A stretch of DNA of 47,351 nt from Cyanobacteriota bacterium (GCA_019752015.1 JAIEMQ010000074.1:1-47351); one strand, 5' to 3'. Shown: positions 8,680-17,769, counted from the first letter of the stretch. Notes: a model not told the origin generated them from the sequence alone. A program made the numbers and translations.

Positions 8680-11349
8680 TCAGAAGCCGAAGTTCAACCC
8701 GATATCCACGCGGCGCGGCTGCTGCACCGCCGTCGCCTGCCCGAAGAAGCGCGAGGTCAAGGTGCCACTATAGCCGGTGTAGTTCGGATTGTTCGTCAGG
8801 TTCTGGGCATTGATGAAGAACCCGATGCGATACCGCGCCGGCGCGTCGAAGGTGCGCACCTCGGGCGCCGCCCCGGCGCCGCCGATGAACACACCAATTC
8901 CCGGAGGGCCGCCGGCGGGCGGGCCGAAGGTCCAGCCATAGCCGATGTTCATGTTGAGCGTGAAATGCGACGCGGCACGCTGGGTGTTGCGTCCGACACC
9001 CACCGGCCGATCGTTGAAGATCAAGTCGCCGTTGTCATCGGTGCCCGTCCGCAGCGTATACGGCGCGCCGCTGCTCGCATTCACGTTGATCCCCATCGTC
9101 AGGTTCTTGACGATCTGGTTGCTGAGGTTGACGTTGAGTCGGTGGCGGATGTCGTTGTTCGCCGCGCCCCACTCCAGGCCGAGATCGCCGAACGGCGCGA
9201 CGCTGAACGCGCCATCGGTGTTGTTTCGCGACCGCGCGAGCGTGTAGTTGACGAACACCGTGACGCGCTTCAGCACCCACCGCGGCGCGCTCTTCTGCAG
9301 CGGAAACAGCGCGCCCTGGTTGACGGTGAGATTCGTCTGGAGCTGATGCTGCCGCGAGCTCGCATCGGTCACCACTTCGACGACGTTGCCGAACCGCGGA
9401 TCGGGCCGCACGCCGTTGACCGGCGCGTTGCGATTCAGTCCTCGCGCGACGGCGCCGCCTTGGGTGTACGAATACGTCGTGCTCGCCTGCACGGCCTTGT
9501 AGCGGCGGTCGATACCAAAGCTCGCGCGCGTGGTCCGCGACATCGCCACGTCCTCGCCGAGCACGTAGCGATTCACCGGCGGCGCGACGACCGACGCGTC
9601 CGACAGCGCCGGGAAGAGCGGATTGCGAATGTCGATTTCCTGCTGCCGGAACCCGTCGACCCGCAGCGTCTGCTCGTAGGTGCTGGTCGGCAGCCAGTCG
9701 TGAAAAATGCCCCAGCTGCCGCGCAACGTCGTCGTGCCCGCCGCGCCCGGCGCCCACGTCACGCCGAAGCGCGGCATGACGTTGTCGAAATCGCGCACGT
9801 GCATCTGCGCTTCATAGCGCGCGCCGCCGCTCAAGGTGAGGTTGCGGCGGACACGAAGGTCGTCCTGCGCGTAGATGGCGCCCTGCAGGTAGTTGTACGA
9901 GATGTTGGGATCGCCGATGCGGCGCGTGTAGCTCCGTGGCGTGCCGGCGTTGTAGGCCGCGAGGCTCTCGAACGTGTAGGTGCCCAGGTAGTTGGACTGA
10001 TCGTCCGAGCGCCAGCGCGACGCGTCGATCTGCACGCCGACGCGGTAGGTGTGATTACCGCGCACGTAATCGATATCCGATCCAAAGGTGCCGGTCTTCG
10101 AGTGCTGGCCGCCAGCGGCCTGCGCGCCGCCGCTCGTGAAATTGTCGATGACGCGAATGGTCGGCGCCTCGACCACGGAGCGGTTGGTGGTGTCGTTGAA
10201 GGTGTAGCCAAACCGCGTGCGGAGGAAGGCGCGGCGTCCGAGCGGGCCGATCTGCTGGAGCCGGACGTAGCCGCCGCCGCTGTCGCGCGAGTAGGCGCGC
10301 GACTCCTCGTCGTACTGGCCAATGCCAAGGTTGGTGGCGTCGTTGCCGTTGAAGCCGGCGGCGAAGCGCAGCGTCTGATCGATCGTGGCCGCATAATCGA
10401 TGTTGAGGTTGACGTTGAGGCCGCCGGTGTTCTGCCGCATGGCCAGCGCCTCGGCGCGGGTCTGGCCATTGGCGGTCGCGATATTGATGTTGGGCGTCGA
10501 CGAGCGCCTGAAACTGTTGAGGAAGACGTTGATCGAGGCCTTGTTCTTCACCAGCGTGCCGCCGCCGCCGATGAACAGATCCTTGTTGCCTTCGGGTCCG
10601 CGCACCGGCGTGAACGGGCTCCGGCCGCTCAGGCCGTCACCGAGCTGGCGATAGCCGACGTTCATGCGGATCGGGCCCATGCCGGGCTGCGTGATGATCT
10701 CGATGTTGACGCCGCCCGCGGCGTGATGCTCGGCCGCGAACTGATCGCGCGAGATGCGGATCGATCGGATCTGCGACTTCGACGGCAGCGCGGCGCCTTC
10801 GAAGCTGTCGACCCTGATCACCGCGCCGGGTCCCGCCATGTCCATCAACTGCTGGCGCAGCACTTCCGGATCGTCCGACAGCGCTTCGAGCTGTGCGCGC
10901 GTCAGTTGCGTGCCGAACGACGAGCCGCGTGGATCCGCCGCGGCGGCCTGCCTGTCCTGGCCGACCTGCACCGTTTCCTTGTGGCCTTCGATCGGCAGCA
11001 TCATCACCTGCTTGTTGTTGCCGTTGCGCACGCGCACGGCCGGGATGGTGCGCGTCTCGAATCCGGCGAACTCCGCCTTGACCGAGTAGTTGCCGGCCGC
11101 GAGCTTCGCGATCGTGGCAACGCCTTGATCGCTCGCCTTCACCGGCTCGATCACCGCGGCCTTGTTGGCGGCGTCGATGCCCGTCACCGTCACCGTCGCG
11201 CCGGGCAGCACCGCGCCGGTAGAGTCAACGATGGTGACGACGAGCGTGCCGGCTTGCGCGGGAGTTTGTGCGGCTGTGGGGGCGGCCGGAGCGCCGAGAC
11301 AGACCAAAAGTACAAGCGAGACTTTCAACGAACGCATCATGGCCCTCAT
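8680..11349 (-). CDS. TonB-dependent receptor with carboxypeptidase-regulatory-like N-terminal domain
   Basis: 889 residues: Sec signal peptide (about 1-27, ending AAQ), an Ig-like carboxypeptidase-regulatory domain (about 34-120; GTLVVTIVDSTGAVLPGATV), a plug region (about 140-260), and a beta-barrel ending in Phe (RVDIGLNFGF), as required for outer-membrane assembly. The arrangement is common in Acidobacteriota and Bacteroidota for uptake of oligomers or peptides; the ligand is unknown and no SusD-like partner is present. The start overlaps the stop of the upstream periplasmic-protein gene as ATGA (11346-11349), so the two are probably translated together. ATG 11340, three codons in, is an alternative start. 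Confidence 0.9.
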   Translation of the reverse strand: MRAMMRSLKVSLVLLVCLGAPAAPTAAQTPAQAGTLVVTIVDSTGAVLPGATVTVTGIDAANKAAVIEPVKASDQGVATIAKLAAGNYSVKAEFAGFETRTIPAVRVRNGNNKQVMMLPIEGHKETVQVGQDRQAAAADPRGSSFGTQLTRAQLEALSDDPEVLRQQLMDMAGPGAVIRVDSFEGAALPSKSQIRSIRISRDQFAAEHHAAGGVNIEIITQPGMGPIRMNVGYRQLGDGLSGRSPFTPVRGPEGNKDLFIGGGGTLVKNKASINVFLNSFRRSSTPNINIATANGQTRAEALAMRQNTGGLNVNLNIDYAATIDQTLRFAAGFNGNDATNLGIGQYDEESRAYSRDSGGGYVRLQQIGPLGRRAFLRTRFGYTFNDTTNRSVVEAPTIRVIDNFTSGGAQAAGGQHSKTGTFGSDIDYVRGNHTYRVGVQIDASRWRSDDQSNYLGTYTFESLAAYNAGTPRSYTRRIGDPNISYNYLQGAIYAQDDLRVRRNLTLSGGARYEAQMHVRDFDNVMPRFGVTWAPGAAGTTTLRGSWGIFHDWLPTSTYEQTLRVDGFRQQEIDIRNPLFPALSDASVVAPPVNRYVLGEDVAMSRTTRASFGIDRRYKAVQASTTYSYTQGGAVARGLNRNAPVNGVRPDPRFGNVVEVVTDASSRQHQLQTNLTVNQGALFPLQKSAPRWVLKRVTVFVNYTLARSRNNTDGAFSVAPFGDLGLEWGAANNDIRHRLNVNLSNQIVKNLTMGINVNASSGAPYTLRTGTDDNGDLIFNDRPVGVGRNTQRAASHFTLNMNIGYGWTFGPPAGGPPGIGVFIGGAGAAPEVRTFDAPARYRIGFFINAQNLTNNPNYTGYSGTLTSRFFGQATAVQQPRRVDIGLNFGF

Positions 11350-12176
11350 TTCGCGGTCGTGTCGAAGCGTCGCGGATCAACCCTGGCGTTGATCCGATAG
11401 CGATCGAAGGTGGTTTCTTCGGTGGTTTCCGCACCGGCGGCGCGCCGGATGCGGAAGGGCAGCTTCAATCCGTCAACGTCGCGATAGTCCGCGAAGAAGA
11501 GTCGCTGTTCCGGAGCGGGCTTCGCGCCGGGCGGAGGTCCCGCGGGACCACCCGGCCCCGGCTGTTGCCAGCTGAGCATGATCGGCAGTCCGGTGTCAGC
11601 GATGAACAAGCGCGCGGTGAAATTCGCGGGGCCTTTGACTTCGATTACATCGGCCTTGCCCTGCGGCGCTTCGGCCTGCCCGACATAGAAATAGGTGACG
11701 GGGAACGCGGCGCTCGTCCCGGCGAACATCCCGAGCATCAACCGCGCGAAGTCCTGCTTCGCCTGCATCATGCGCTGGCGCAGCATCATTTCCTGCGCCT
11801 GCGGCGGCGCCGGCGCGCCGGGCCGCGGCGGTGGCGGAGCGGGCCGCGGGATCAACACCAGCGCATCACCCACGAACCCGGCCGTGACGGGACCGGCGTC
11901 CTGTGCGGGGAATTCATCCCGGCGCGAGTACTTGTCGGGCAGCTCGGCCTGAATCTCGAACTCGATCGGCACCAGGTTCTCGCCGCGCACCTGCCGAGTA
12001 CGGCCGGTCGCGATGAATGACTTGACCGACGCGATCTTCGCGTCGCCGCCGAGCGCTTTGCGCGCGTTGGCAAGAACGGTGTCGGCGGTTGGTGTTTGAG
12101 CGGAAACGGTGATGCCGATGCAAATCGAGACAAGTGCAACGGTGATGAGTCGCTGGATCGTGATCTGTTGGCGCAT
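11346..12176 (-). CDS. Periplasmic LolA-like protein coupled to a TonB receptor
   Basis: 276 residues with a clear signal peptide (about 1-26, ending SAQ). The mature part begins ADTVLANARKALGGDAKIASVKSF and then has beta-rich stretches in the style of outer-membrane lipoprotein-sorting (LolA/LolB fold) proteins, interrupted by two Pro-rich linkers near residues 110-127 and 205-222. The segment DYRDVDGLKLPFRIRR is typical of this group. Similar proteins often sit beside TonB receptors in Acidobacteriota genomes. The four-base overlap with the receptor gene supports joint function in handling an imported or exported hydrophobic ligand; that role is inference. Confidence 0.7.
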   Translation of the reverse strand: MRQQITIQRLITVALVSICIGITVSAQTPTADTVLANARKALGGDAKIASVKSFIATGRTRQVRGENLVPIEFEIQAELPDKYSRRDEFPAQDAGPVTAGFVGDALVLIPRPAPPPPRPGAPAPPQAQEMMLRQRMMQAKQDFARLMLGMFAGTSAAFPVTYFYVGQAEAPQGKADVIEVKGPANFTARLFIADTGLPIMLSWQQPGPGGPAGPPPGAKPAPEQRLFFADYRDVDGLKLPFRIRRAAGAETTEETTFDRYRINARVDPRRFDTTAK

Positions 12177-12228
12177 CGGATGCTTAGACCCCGGAAACGT
12201 GAAAACGGTTGTCGCTATAAATACGAAT

Positions 12229-12257
12229 GGGCCGACCGGTGATGTTCCGGTCAGCCC
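12229..12257 (-). terminator. Hairpin after the VOC gene
   Basis: GGGCCGACCGG (12229-12239) pairs with CCGGTCAGCCC (12247-12257), one mismatch and a 7-base loop. On the minus strand the stem lies 27 bases beyond the stop of the VOC gene and is followed by ATTCGTATTTAT, an imperfect U-rich tail. It probably ends that transcript and shields the next gene pair. Confidence 0.55.
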
Positions 12258-12283
12258 ATCGATCGCGCAACGTTCTTTGAAAA

Positions 12284-13351
12284 TTAGCCGTTGGTGATGG
12301 TGTTGCTGATCTGCAGGTCGAAGCCGTTCGGCGTGGTCGTGTGGTAGCTCTTGTAGGGCGCCGTATGAATGTCGCCACGCCCGCCCGTGTCCTCGCGGGC
12401 GTTCAGCCCACGCTTCGTCAACTCGGCCTTGACCGCATCCGGCTCGAAGCCTTCGATGCCGAACGAAATGTGGCCCATCGACGCGCGCCGAACCGTGGCC
12501 GCCGGCTGTCCGGCGCGGTTGCCGCGCCGGATGATGATGCCGCCAATGTCCCCGATGTCGGCGCTGTTCTGGCTGCCTTCATCGTCGCTGAGTTTCCAGC
12601 CAAGCAGCGCGTGATAGAACGCCGCGGTTTCCTTGTAGTTCGAGACTTCGAACGAGATGTGATCGAGGAACACCGTTTTCCACGCCGTCGATTCAAACGG
12701 CGCCGGCGCTGACGTTTTTCCGCTCGCGGCGCCGCGGCGGCGATTGTTCTTGTTGCCATTGGTGATCCACACGTTGAAGCCGTCGGGATCCTTGACCAGG
12801 AAACTCTGGTAGTCGCCGTGATGGTCGGCGACGGGCGACAAGCCGCGTGCCTTCAATTCGGCTTCGATCTTCTTCGCGTCCCACTTGTCGATGCCCCACG
12901 CCATCCCGTCGAATGCGGCATTGCGCGGCGCGCGCGCCGGCGCGCCGGCGGGAGGAGCGGGCGCATTGGCCGGCGGGGGAGGCGCGACGTACCCGCCGCG
13001 CAGGATCAATCCGCCCCAATCCCCGATATCGAGCGTCGCCTGCTTGCCGTCGTCGCTGCGAATCTTCCAGTTCATGAGTGCCTGGTAGTACGCGGCTTCC
13101 TTCGCGTAGTCGGCGCACTGGCACGACAGGTGATCGAGCAACACCGTCTTCCAGCCGGTGGCCTCGAAGGGAAGCTTCGCGGGCGTGGTGTTGCACTCGG
13201 GCGTGCCCTTGAGCGCGCCGCCGCACTGACCCTGCGCGATCGCCGCGGCCGGCTTGATCGCGATCGCGACACCCAGTGCCTGCAGCAAGGTGCGTCGCGA
13301 GATCAGTCCGCGATCGAATGCGTTGAAAAGGTTTGAAAGCTCAGAAGCCAT
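12284..13351 (-). CDS. Secreted two-domain VOC (glyoxalase-fold) protein
   Basis: 355 residues with a twin-arginine-like leader (SRRTLLQALGVAIAI, residues 18-32). Two VOC modules follow: the first from TVLLDHLSCQCADYAKEAAYY to GFNVWITNG, the second from TVFLDHISFEVSNYKETAAFY to GFDLQIS. Each has the usual starting D-H and a distal Asp/Gln-rich strand. A Pro/Ala-rich linker lies around residues 125-145. VOC proteins use paired beta-alpha-beta units to bind a metal and act as lyases, dioxygenases or binding proteins; which applies here cannot be read. CQC near residue 78 is an unusual cysteine pair. It is transcribed leftward alone and followed by a hairpin terminator. Confidence 0.8.
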   Translation of the reverse strand: MASELSNLFNAFDRGLISRRTLLQALGVAIAIKPAAAIAQGQCGGALKGTPECNTTPAKLPFEATGWKTVLLDHLSCQCADYAKEAAYYQALMNWKIRSDDGKQATLDIGDWGGLILRGGYVAPPPPANAPAPPAGAPARAPRNAAFDGMAWGIDKWDAKKIEAELKARGLSPVADHHGDYQSFLVKDPDGFNVWITNGNKNNRRRGAASGKTSAPAPFESTAWKTVFLDHISFEVSNYKETAAFYHALLGWKLSDDEGSQNSADIGDIGGIIIRRGNRAGQPAATVRRASMGHISFGIEGFEPDAVKAELTKRGLNAREDTGGRGDIHTAPYKSYHTTTPNGFDLQISNTITNG

Positions 13352-13506
13352 GGAGTCCTCCGGAATGAAAAGGCGAGGCAGAGTATACCCCTCTGTGTCC
13401 GTTACGGCCGTTGCCGTCCCGCCAGCGGACAGGACTGCCGGGTGGCCTCATGAATCTGGCCGGAATTCAGGGTCCCCGCGGCACGTCATATGCTCAACCC
13501 GCCGCC

Positions 13507-15960
13507 ATGGAGACGTTGCGACAGGACATCACCCTCGCGATTCGATACCTCCGCAAGACACCCGGCTTCACCATTCCGGCGGTGCTGACGCTCGCGCTCG
13601 GCATCGGCGCGAACACCACGATCTTCAGCCTCGCCGACGCGTTGCTGTTCCGCCGCCTCGCGGTACCCGATGCGGACCGCATCGTTCACGTCTACCAGAC
13701 GCGTCCCAACCTTCCGCGCGATCCGTTCCCGACGTCGCTGCCCGACTACTTCGACTACCGCGATCAGTCGAACAGCTTCGACGCGCTGGCGGCCCACTAT
13801 CCGAGCTCGCCGATGCACGTGATCGTGGACGGCGAGCCGCAATCGCTGACCGGCTCGGTGGTGACCGCAAATTACTTCGACGTGCTGCAGCTCACTCCCG
13901 CGGCCGGACGATTCTTCCGCGCCGACGAAGATCAGGTGCGCGATCGCGATGCGGTCGCCGTGATCGGCCTCCGTTTCTGGCAGCGCCGCATGGGCGGATC
14001 GCCGGATGCGATCGGACGGCAGATTCAGATCAATGGCCGATCGTTTACGGTCGTTGGTGTTGCGCCTCGAGGGTTCACCGGCGTTCGCGCGCGCGATCTG
14101 ACCGAGATCTGGATCCCCAGCGCGATGTTCGCGAACGGCTATCGCTACTGCGACGCGCTCGATCGGAACTGCCGCATCGTGCAGCTGCTCGGCCGCCTAA
14201 AGGAAGGCGTCTCGATGGCTGCGGCACAAAGCGAGCTCGACGTGATTGCGCGGCGGCTGGCGGACGCCTATCCGAAGACCAACCAGGATCTCGGCGCGAA
14301 CATCATGGAAGCGCGCGGCCTCGGCTTCGGCATCGACACCGCAGAGAGCCGGCAGCTGCGGTTGTTCCTGCTCGTTGTCGGTGTCGTGTTGTTGATGGCC
14401 TGCGCGAACGTTGCCGGCCTGTTGATGGCGCGTGCGAGCGGGCGCCGCAAGGAGATGGCCATGCGGCTGGCGCTCGGCGCCACGCGCGCGCGGCTGTTCC
14501 GCCAGTTGTTGACGGAAACCGCGGTGCTCGCGGCGCTTGGCACCGCCGCCGGCTTACTGGTGGCCTCGTGGGGCAACGCCATTATCGAAGCGGCATATTC
14601 GCGCGACTCCGCCGGGCGTTTGTTGAATTTCCCGATGACGATCAGCACCAATGTCTTCATGGCGACCGCGGCGCTCGCGGCGCTGTCGACGCTGCTGGTC
14701 GGCTTGCTGCCGTCGTTCGCGGCCGGCCGCGCCGACGTGGTTGTCGCGTTGAAGGACGAGAGCGGATCCGGCGGCGGCCGCCGCTCGATGGCGAGAATGG
14801 TGCTGGTGACCGCGCAAGTGGCCGCGTCCGTGATTCTCCTGATCGGCGCCGCCCTGCTGCTGCAGAGCGTGTCGAATCTGCGTAAGGGCGCCAACTTCGA
14901 TCCGGATCACGTCGCGACGTTCCGGTTGCGCCCGAGCCTGGTCGACTATCCGCGCGAGCGGGCGCATGCGTTCCAGAAGCGAGCCATCGAAGCCATCCAG
15001 GCGGTGCCCGGTGTCGTGAGCGCCACGCCCTCGGTCTACCTGACGCTGCTCGGCGGCGGTGGCGGAGGCTTTGCGAGCCTGTCGACCGATGCGGTGCCCG
15101 ACAGCGAGGCGGGCCGCGACGTGATCATGGGTCACGTCGGCGCCAGGTACTTTGCGACGATGGGAGTGCCGCTGATCGAGGGACGCGACTTCACCGATGG
15201 CGATGACCTGAGCAGGCCTCGCGTCGTCGTCGTCAACCACGTGGTGGCGGCGCAGTTGTTCGCATCGGGTTCGCCGCTCGGCCGGACGCTGTATGTGAAC
15301 AAAATCCCGCATGAAGTGATCGGAGTCTCGCGCGACGCGCAGTACTACGCGTCTGGCGACCGCCGCCGCGGCCAGATCTTTCTGAGCTACTGGCAGCCGC
15401 TGAACGCGGATCCGTTCGTGAACGACTCGCGCATGATGGTCCGCGTCGGCGGCGACCCTGCGCCGCTGATGGATTCGATCCGCAAGGCGATCTTCGCCGT
15501 CGATCCGAATGTGCCGCTGTCTGAAGACGCGTTGATGCGCGATCGCGTGGCTGACAGCTACCAGGGCGTCCGCTTCGCGCGGACGATGATGGTGGGATTT
15601 GCGGTGCTGGCCCTGGTACTGAGCGCCGTCGGCGTGTACGGCGTGCTGGCGTTCTCGGTCTCTCAACGCATGCGCGAGATGGCCATTCGATCGGCGCTGG
15701 GCGCGACGCGCGCCGAGGTGGCGTCGCTCGTGCTGCGCGATGCGGCGCTGATGACCGGAATTGGCGTCACGCTTGGCATCGCGGCCGCCTGGGGATCGAG
15801 CCGCTTTATCGCGGCGTTTCTGTACGGGATCGATCCGAAGAACGTCGCGGCGTTCACCGCGGGTCCGCTCGTGCTGGTGATCGTCGCGCTCGCCGCGAGC
15901 CTGGTGCCGGCGCGGCGCGCCGCCGACGTGTCTGCGTCAGCGGCGCTCCGTGGCGAGTAG
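13507..15960 (+). CDS. ADOP-type ABC permease (MacB/FtsX-like, acidobacterial duplicated orphan permease)
   Basis: 817 residues from ATG 13507 (METLRQDITLAIRYLRKTPGFT, the standard start of the family); the reading frame runs further upstream but nothing there is conserved. The layout is duplicated: membrane helix (LTLALGIGANTTIFSL), a periplasmic MacB domain, three helices with MACANVAGLLMARASGRRKEMAMRLALGATRARL, then a second copy of soluble domain and helices with SQRMREMAIRSALGATRAEV. No ATPase gene is adjacent, which is the reason these are called orphan permeases. The role is presumably coupled to export or lipoprotein handling at the inner membrane. Confidence 0.93.
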   Translation: METLRQDITLAIRYLRKTPGFTIPAVLTLALGIGANTTIFSLADALLFRRLAVPDADRIVHVYQTRPNLPRDPFPTSLPDYFDYRDQSNSFDALAAHYPSSPMHVIVDGEPQSLTGSVVTANYFDVLQLTPAAGRFFRADEDQVRDRDAVAVIGLRFWQRRMGGSPDAIGRQIQINGRSFTVVGVAPRGFTGVRARDLTEIWIPSAMFANGYRYCDALDRNCRIVQLLGRLKEGVSMAAAQSELDVIARRLADAYPKTNQDLGANIMEARGLGFGIDTAESRQLRLFLLVVGVVLLMACANVAGLLMARASGRRKEMAMRLALGATRARLFRQLLTETAVLAALGTAAGLLVASWGNAIIEAAYSRDSAGRLLNFPMTISTNVFMATAALAALSTLLVGLLPSFAAGRADVVVALKDESGSGGGRRSMARMVLVTAQVAASVILLIGAALLLQSVSNLRKGANFDPDHVATFRLRPSLVDYPRERAHAFQKRAIEAIQAVPGVVSATPSVYLTLLGGGGGGFASLSTDAVPDSEAGRDVIMGHVGARYFATMGVPLIEGRDFTDGDDLSRPRVVVVNHVVAAQLFASGSPLGRTLYVNKIPHEVIGVSRDAQYYASGDRRRGQIFLSYWQPLNADPFVNDSRMMVRVGGDPAPLMDSIRKAIFAVDPNVPLSEDALMRDRVADSYQGVRFARTMMVGFAVLALVLSAVGVYGVLAFSVSQRMREMAIRSALGATRAEVASLVLRDAALMTGIGVTLGIAAAWGSSRFIAAFLYGIDPKNVAAFTAGPLVLVIVALAASLVPARRAADVSASAALRGE

Positions 15961-15970
15961 GGGAGCGTAG

Positions 15971-15992
15971 AGGCGGGACCTTAGTCCCGCCT
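15971..15992. repeat. Palindrome AGGCGGGAC-CTTA-GTCCCGCCT
   Basis: A perfect 9-bp stem with a 4-base loop sits between the convergent permease gene (stop 15958-15960) and the SecD-head gene, overlapping the latter's TAG stop (15993-15991). No U-run follows on either strand. It can act as a bidirectional terminator, but its form recalls dispersed palindromes seen in Acidobacteriota genomes (from memory, not searched). Confidence 0.6.
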
Positions 15993-16434
15993 ACCGTTTG
16001 AACGACGCGAGCAGGCGATCGACCTGCTGCTGCGTCAATCCGCCCTTGCCGCCGGTCAGCACGGCTTCCTTCCCGATCGCGCCGCGCACGATCGGCGCCC
16101 AGATCACCTGGCCGTCGAGCAGCAGCGCGATCGGCTTGTCGCTCTGAGCGGCGGACAGCTCCGCCATTTTCTTCGCGCCGGCATCGGTCAGCACGATCGC
16201 CACGGCGGGTCCTCCGTCCGGCAGCTTGCGCGCTTCCGCGCGCGCTATGTCCGCCGAGGTCAGCCGGATGTCCGGCGCGACCCACAGTGGATTGCCGCCG
16301 GGCGACGACATCTGCCGCCACCCCGTTACCGCGCTGGCCGACGCGGCGCGAATCTCCACGGGCACCTGCCCGTTGAGAATGCCGGCGAGCAGCGTCACGA
16401 TCACGCCGACGATCACCAACGATCGATTCTTCAT
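15991..16434 (-). CDS. Stand-alone SecD P1-head-like secreted protein
   Basis: 147 residues: signal peptide/anchor (residues 4-22, SLVIVGVIVTLLAGILNG), then about 120 residues resembling the SecDF P1 'head' subdomain. The diagnostic stretches are VAIVLTDAGAKKMAELSAA, KPIALLLDGQVIWAPIV and the Gly-rich ending GKEAVLTGGKGGLTQQQVDRLL, which matches the end of that module in SecD. None of the SecD membrane helices is present, so this is not the translocase. Its role is unknown; it may be a periplasmic binding module. Confidence 0.65.
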   Translation of the reverse strand: MKNRSLVIVGVIVTLLAGILNGQVPVEIRAASASAVTGWRQMSSPGGNPLWVAPDIRLTSADIARAEARKLPDGGPAVAIVLTDAGAKKMAELSAAQSDKPIALLLDGQVIWAPIVRGAIGKEAVLTGGKGGLTQQQVDRLLASFKR

Positions 16435-16468
16435 AAGTCACACCTTTCGATGAAAACAGTGGTCCTGA

Positions 16469-16495
16469 GGACTTAAGGTCCTGAGGTCTTGAAGT
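16469..16495. repeat. Short tandem word GGTCCTGAGG x2
   Basis: GGTCCTGAGG occurs at about 16469-16478 and again at about 16484-16493, separated by ACTTAA, followed by the similar GTCTTGAAG. The words contain TCCTGAGGA, itself palindromic. It lies between the SecD-head gene start and the end of the next small gene. Confidence 0.5.
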
Positions 16496-16810
16496 TCAGA
16501 GCGATGGTGGTGGGCGTGGTGCGAGAGGCGGGCCTTCGAGATCGAGATGCGGCGCGTCGCAGGTTTGCGCGGCGACGCAAACGAGCGAGCCGATCGGCGG
16601 AAACAGCGAGACGAAGCCGATGCTGATCGCGCCGGTGTTGCTGAAGGTCTTGTCGGTCCTGGCCGCGACCGCGCGAACGAGCTGCGACGTTGCGGACGGA
16701 GCCGCCAGCGAAATCGAGGCGGACGCATCGCGCGCCAGCTCGATGGCGGTCCGCGACACCTGCGGCGTCACGAAGCTGAGGACGACGGCGAGAACGTAGA
16801 CCGCTCTCAT
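16496..16810 (-). CDS. Small secreted protein of unknown function
   Basis: 104 residues starting MRAVYVLAVVLSFVTPQVS, a plausible Sec leader. I do not recognise the family. Visible features are an Ala/Ser-rich mid-section, one hydrophobic stretch (FVSLFPPIGSLVCVAA), two cysteines (VCVAAQTC) and a Pro-rich tail. It points the same way as its neighbours, with about 40 bases to the YciH-type gene. Low complexity makes it less certain than neighbouring genes. Confidence 0.45.
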   Translation of the reverse strand: MRAVYVLAVVLSFVTPQVSRTAIELARDASASISLAAPSATSQLVRAVAARTDKTFSNTGAISIGFVSLFPPIGSLVCVAAQTCDAPHLDLEGPPLAPRPPPSL

Positions 16811-16852
16811 AAGCTCATGTTACCCCGTCCGTGCCATCTGCGCCTTCTGCGG

Positions 16853-17203
16853 CTAGCCTTTTACAACGAATCCCTTCTTTTCGAGGGAGGCGCGCACGCG
16901 ATCCCGCAATTCCCCCTGCAATTCCACGCCATCCTCGGTAATCGCGCCGCCGCAGCCGCACGATTTCTTGAGCTCGCTACACAGGTTTTTCAGGAACGGC
17001 TCGTTGTTCGGCAGCCCGTAGATCACCGTGACCGTCTTGCCGCCCCGCCCCTTCTTTTCCATACGAAGCCTGGCGACGACGCGATCGGGGACCGCTTCTT
17101 TTCCGGACGACAGCGTCTTGCTGCACTGGCACTTGGTGATCGGCCAGCCGCACTTCGGGCAGACACGGCCGCCGCCGGTGGAGTAGACGAGTCTGGAGCT
17201 CAG
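16853..17203 (-). CDS. yciH: SUI1/YciH-type translation initiation factor with zinc-ribbon-like insert
   Basis: The conserved protein begins at SSRLVYSTGGG, as in E. coli YciH (SRLVYST). The SUI1 core is clear: RMEKKGRGGKTVTVIYGL, FLKNLCSELKKSCGCGG, AITEDGVELQGELRDRV and KKGFVVKG. Residues CPKCGWPITKCQC supply two Cys pairs that could bind zinc, seen in some bacterial members. SUI1 proteins bind the 30S subunit and affect start-codon choice. The start is a puzzle: the only codon just before the conserved region is CTG (17203-17201), whose last bases overlap the upstream TGA (17202-17200); a longer ATG form from 17257 would add 18 unconserved residues read inside the upstream gene. Confidence 0.8.
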   Translation of the reverse strand: MSSRLVYSTGGGRVCPKCGWPITKCQCSKTLSSGKEAVPDRVVARLRMEKKGRGGKTVTVIYGLPNNEPFLKNLCSELKKSCGCGGAITEDGVELQGELRDRVRASLEKKGFVVKG

Positions 17204-17769
17204 TTGGGAATGAAGGTAAAGCGCGCGGAACCGCTCGCGGCGCCCGACCAGGGCCACAGCGATGACGTCGGCTTCGGCCGCGCATCAGCGCTCACGAGCA
17301 GGTAGTAATCGCGATTCTGTTCGAGCGTCTTCGTGTCGAACAGCGCGAGACGGTCGAAGTGCGTCACCATCCGCGCCACTTCGGCTGGATCCTCGACGAC
17401 TACTGACTGCTCGACGCGGCCATTGCGCGACGTCGAAACGGTGTGACGGCGCGTGAGGTTGTCGTAATCAACGCTCGTTGAAACGACCGCAGTCGCAACC
17501 GTGCGATCGACCCAGGCCGGCACTTTCATCTTGAGCGTCACCGTGTAGGTGAACACCGTCTTCAAGCCGCTCGAGACGACCGCCTTCATCTCATCCGTCA
17601 ATCCGCCGTCGAGCGCGAACGTGACCAGCACCTGTCCGTCTTTGACAAGCGGGCGGACGCGCAGGGTTTCGGCCTGAGTCTGGGCCTGGCCCACTGTGGC
17701 AGTGGCGGCGATCAGGACTAACGCCAGGAACGCGGATCGAGAGTACAGACGGGCTTCAGCCATCTTCAA
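17200..17769 (-). CDS. DUF4390-like secreted protein
   Basis: 189 residues with a signal peptide (about 1-29; FLALVLIAATATVGQAQ). The mature part follows the DUF4390 pattern: LRVRPLVKDGQVLVTFALDG, SSGLKTVFTYTVTLKMKVPAW, DYDNLTRRHTVS and NRDYYLLVSADARP. The function of the family is unknown; elsewhere it is found with envelope-stress two-component systems, which are not seen here. Its stop overlaps the start region of the YciH-type gene. Confidence 0.6.
   Translation of the reverse strand: MKMAEARLYSRSAFLALVLIAATATVGQAQTQAETLRVRPLVKDGQVLVTFALDGGLTDEMKAVVSSGLKTVFTYTVTLKMKVPAWVDRTVATAVVSTSVDYDNLTRRHTVSTSRNGRVEQSVVVEDPAEVARMVTHFDRLALFDTKTLEQNRDYYLLVSADARPKPTSSLWPWSGAASGSARFTFIPN

Noticed and set aside
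8965-11400. 811-codon open frame on the plus strand
   Set aside because: It lies opposite the TonB receptor, is Arg/Asp/His/Val-rich and has no family pattern; it is the antisense shadow of a GC-rich gene.
15961-15990. Typical rho-independent terminator after the orphan permease
   Set aside because: The stem is strong but no U-run follows on either strand, so it is listed as a palindrome with possible terminator activity only.
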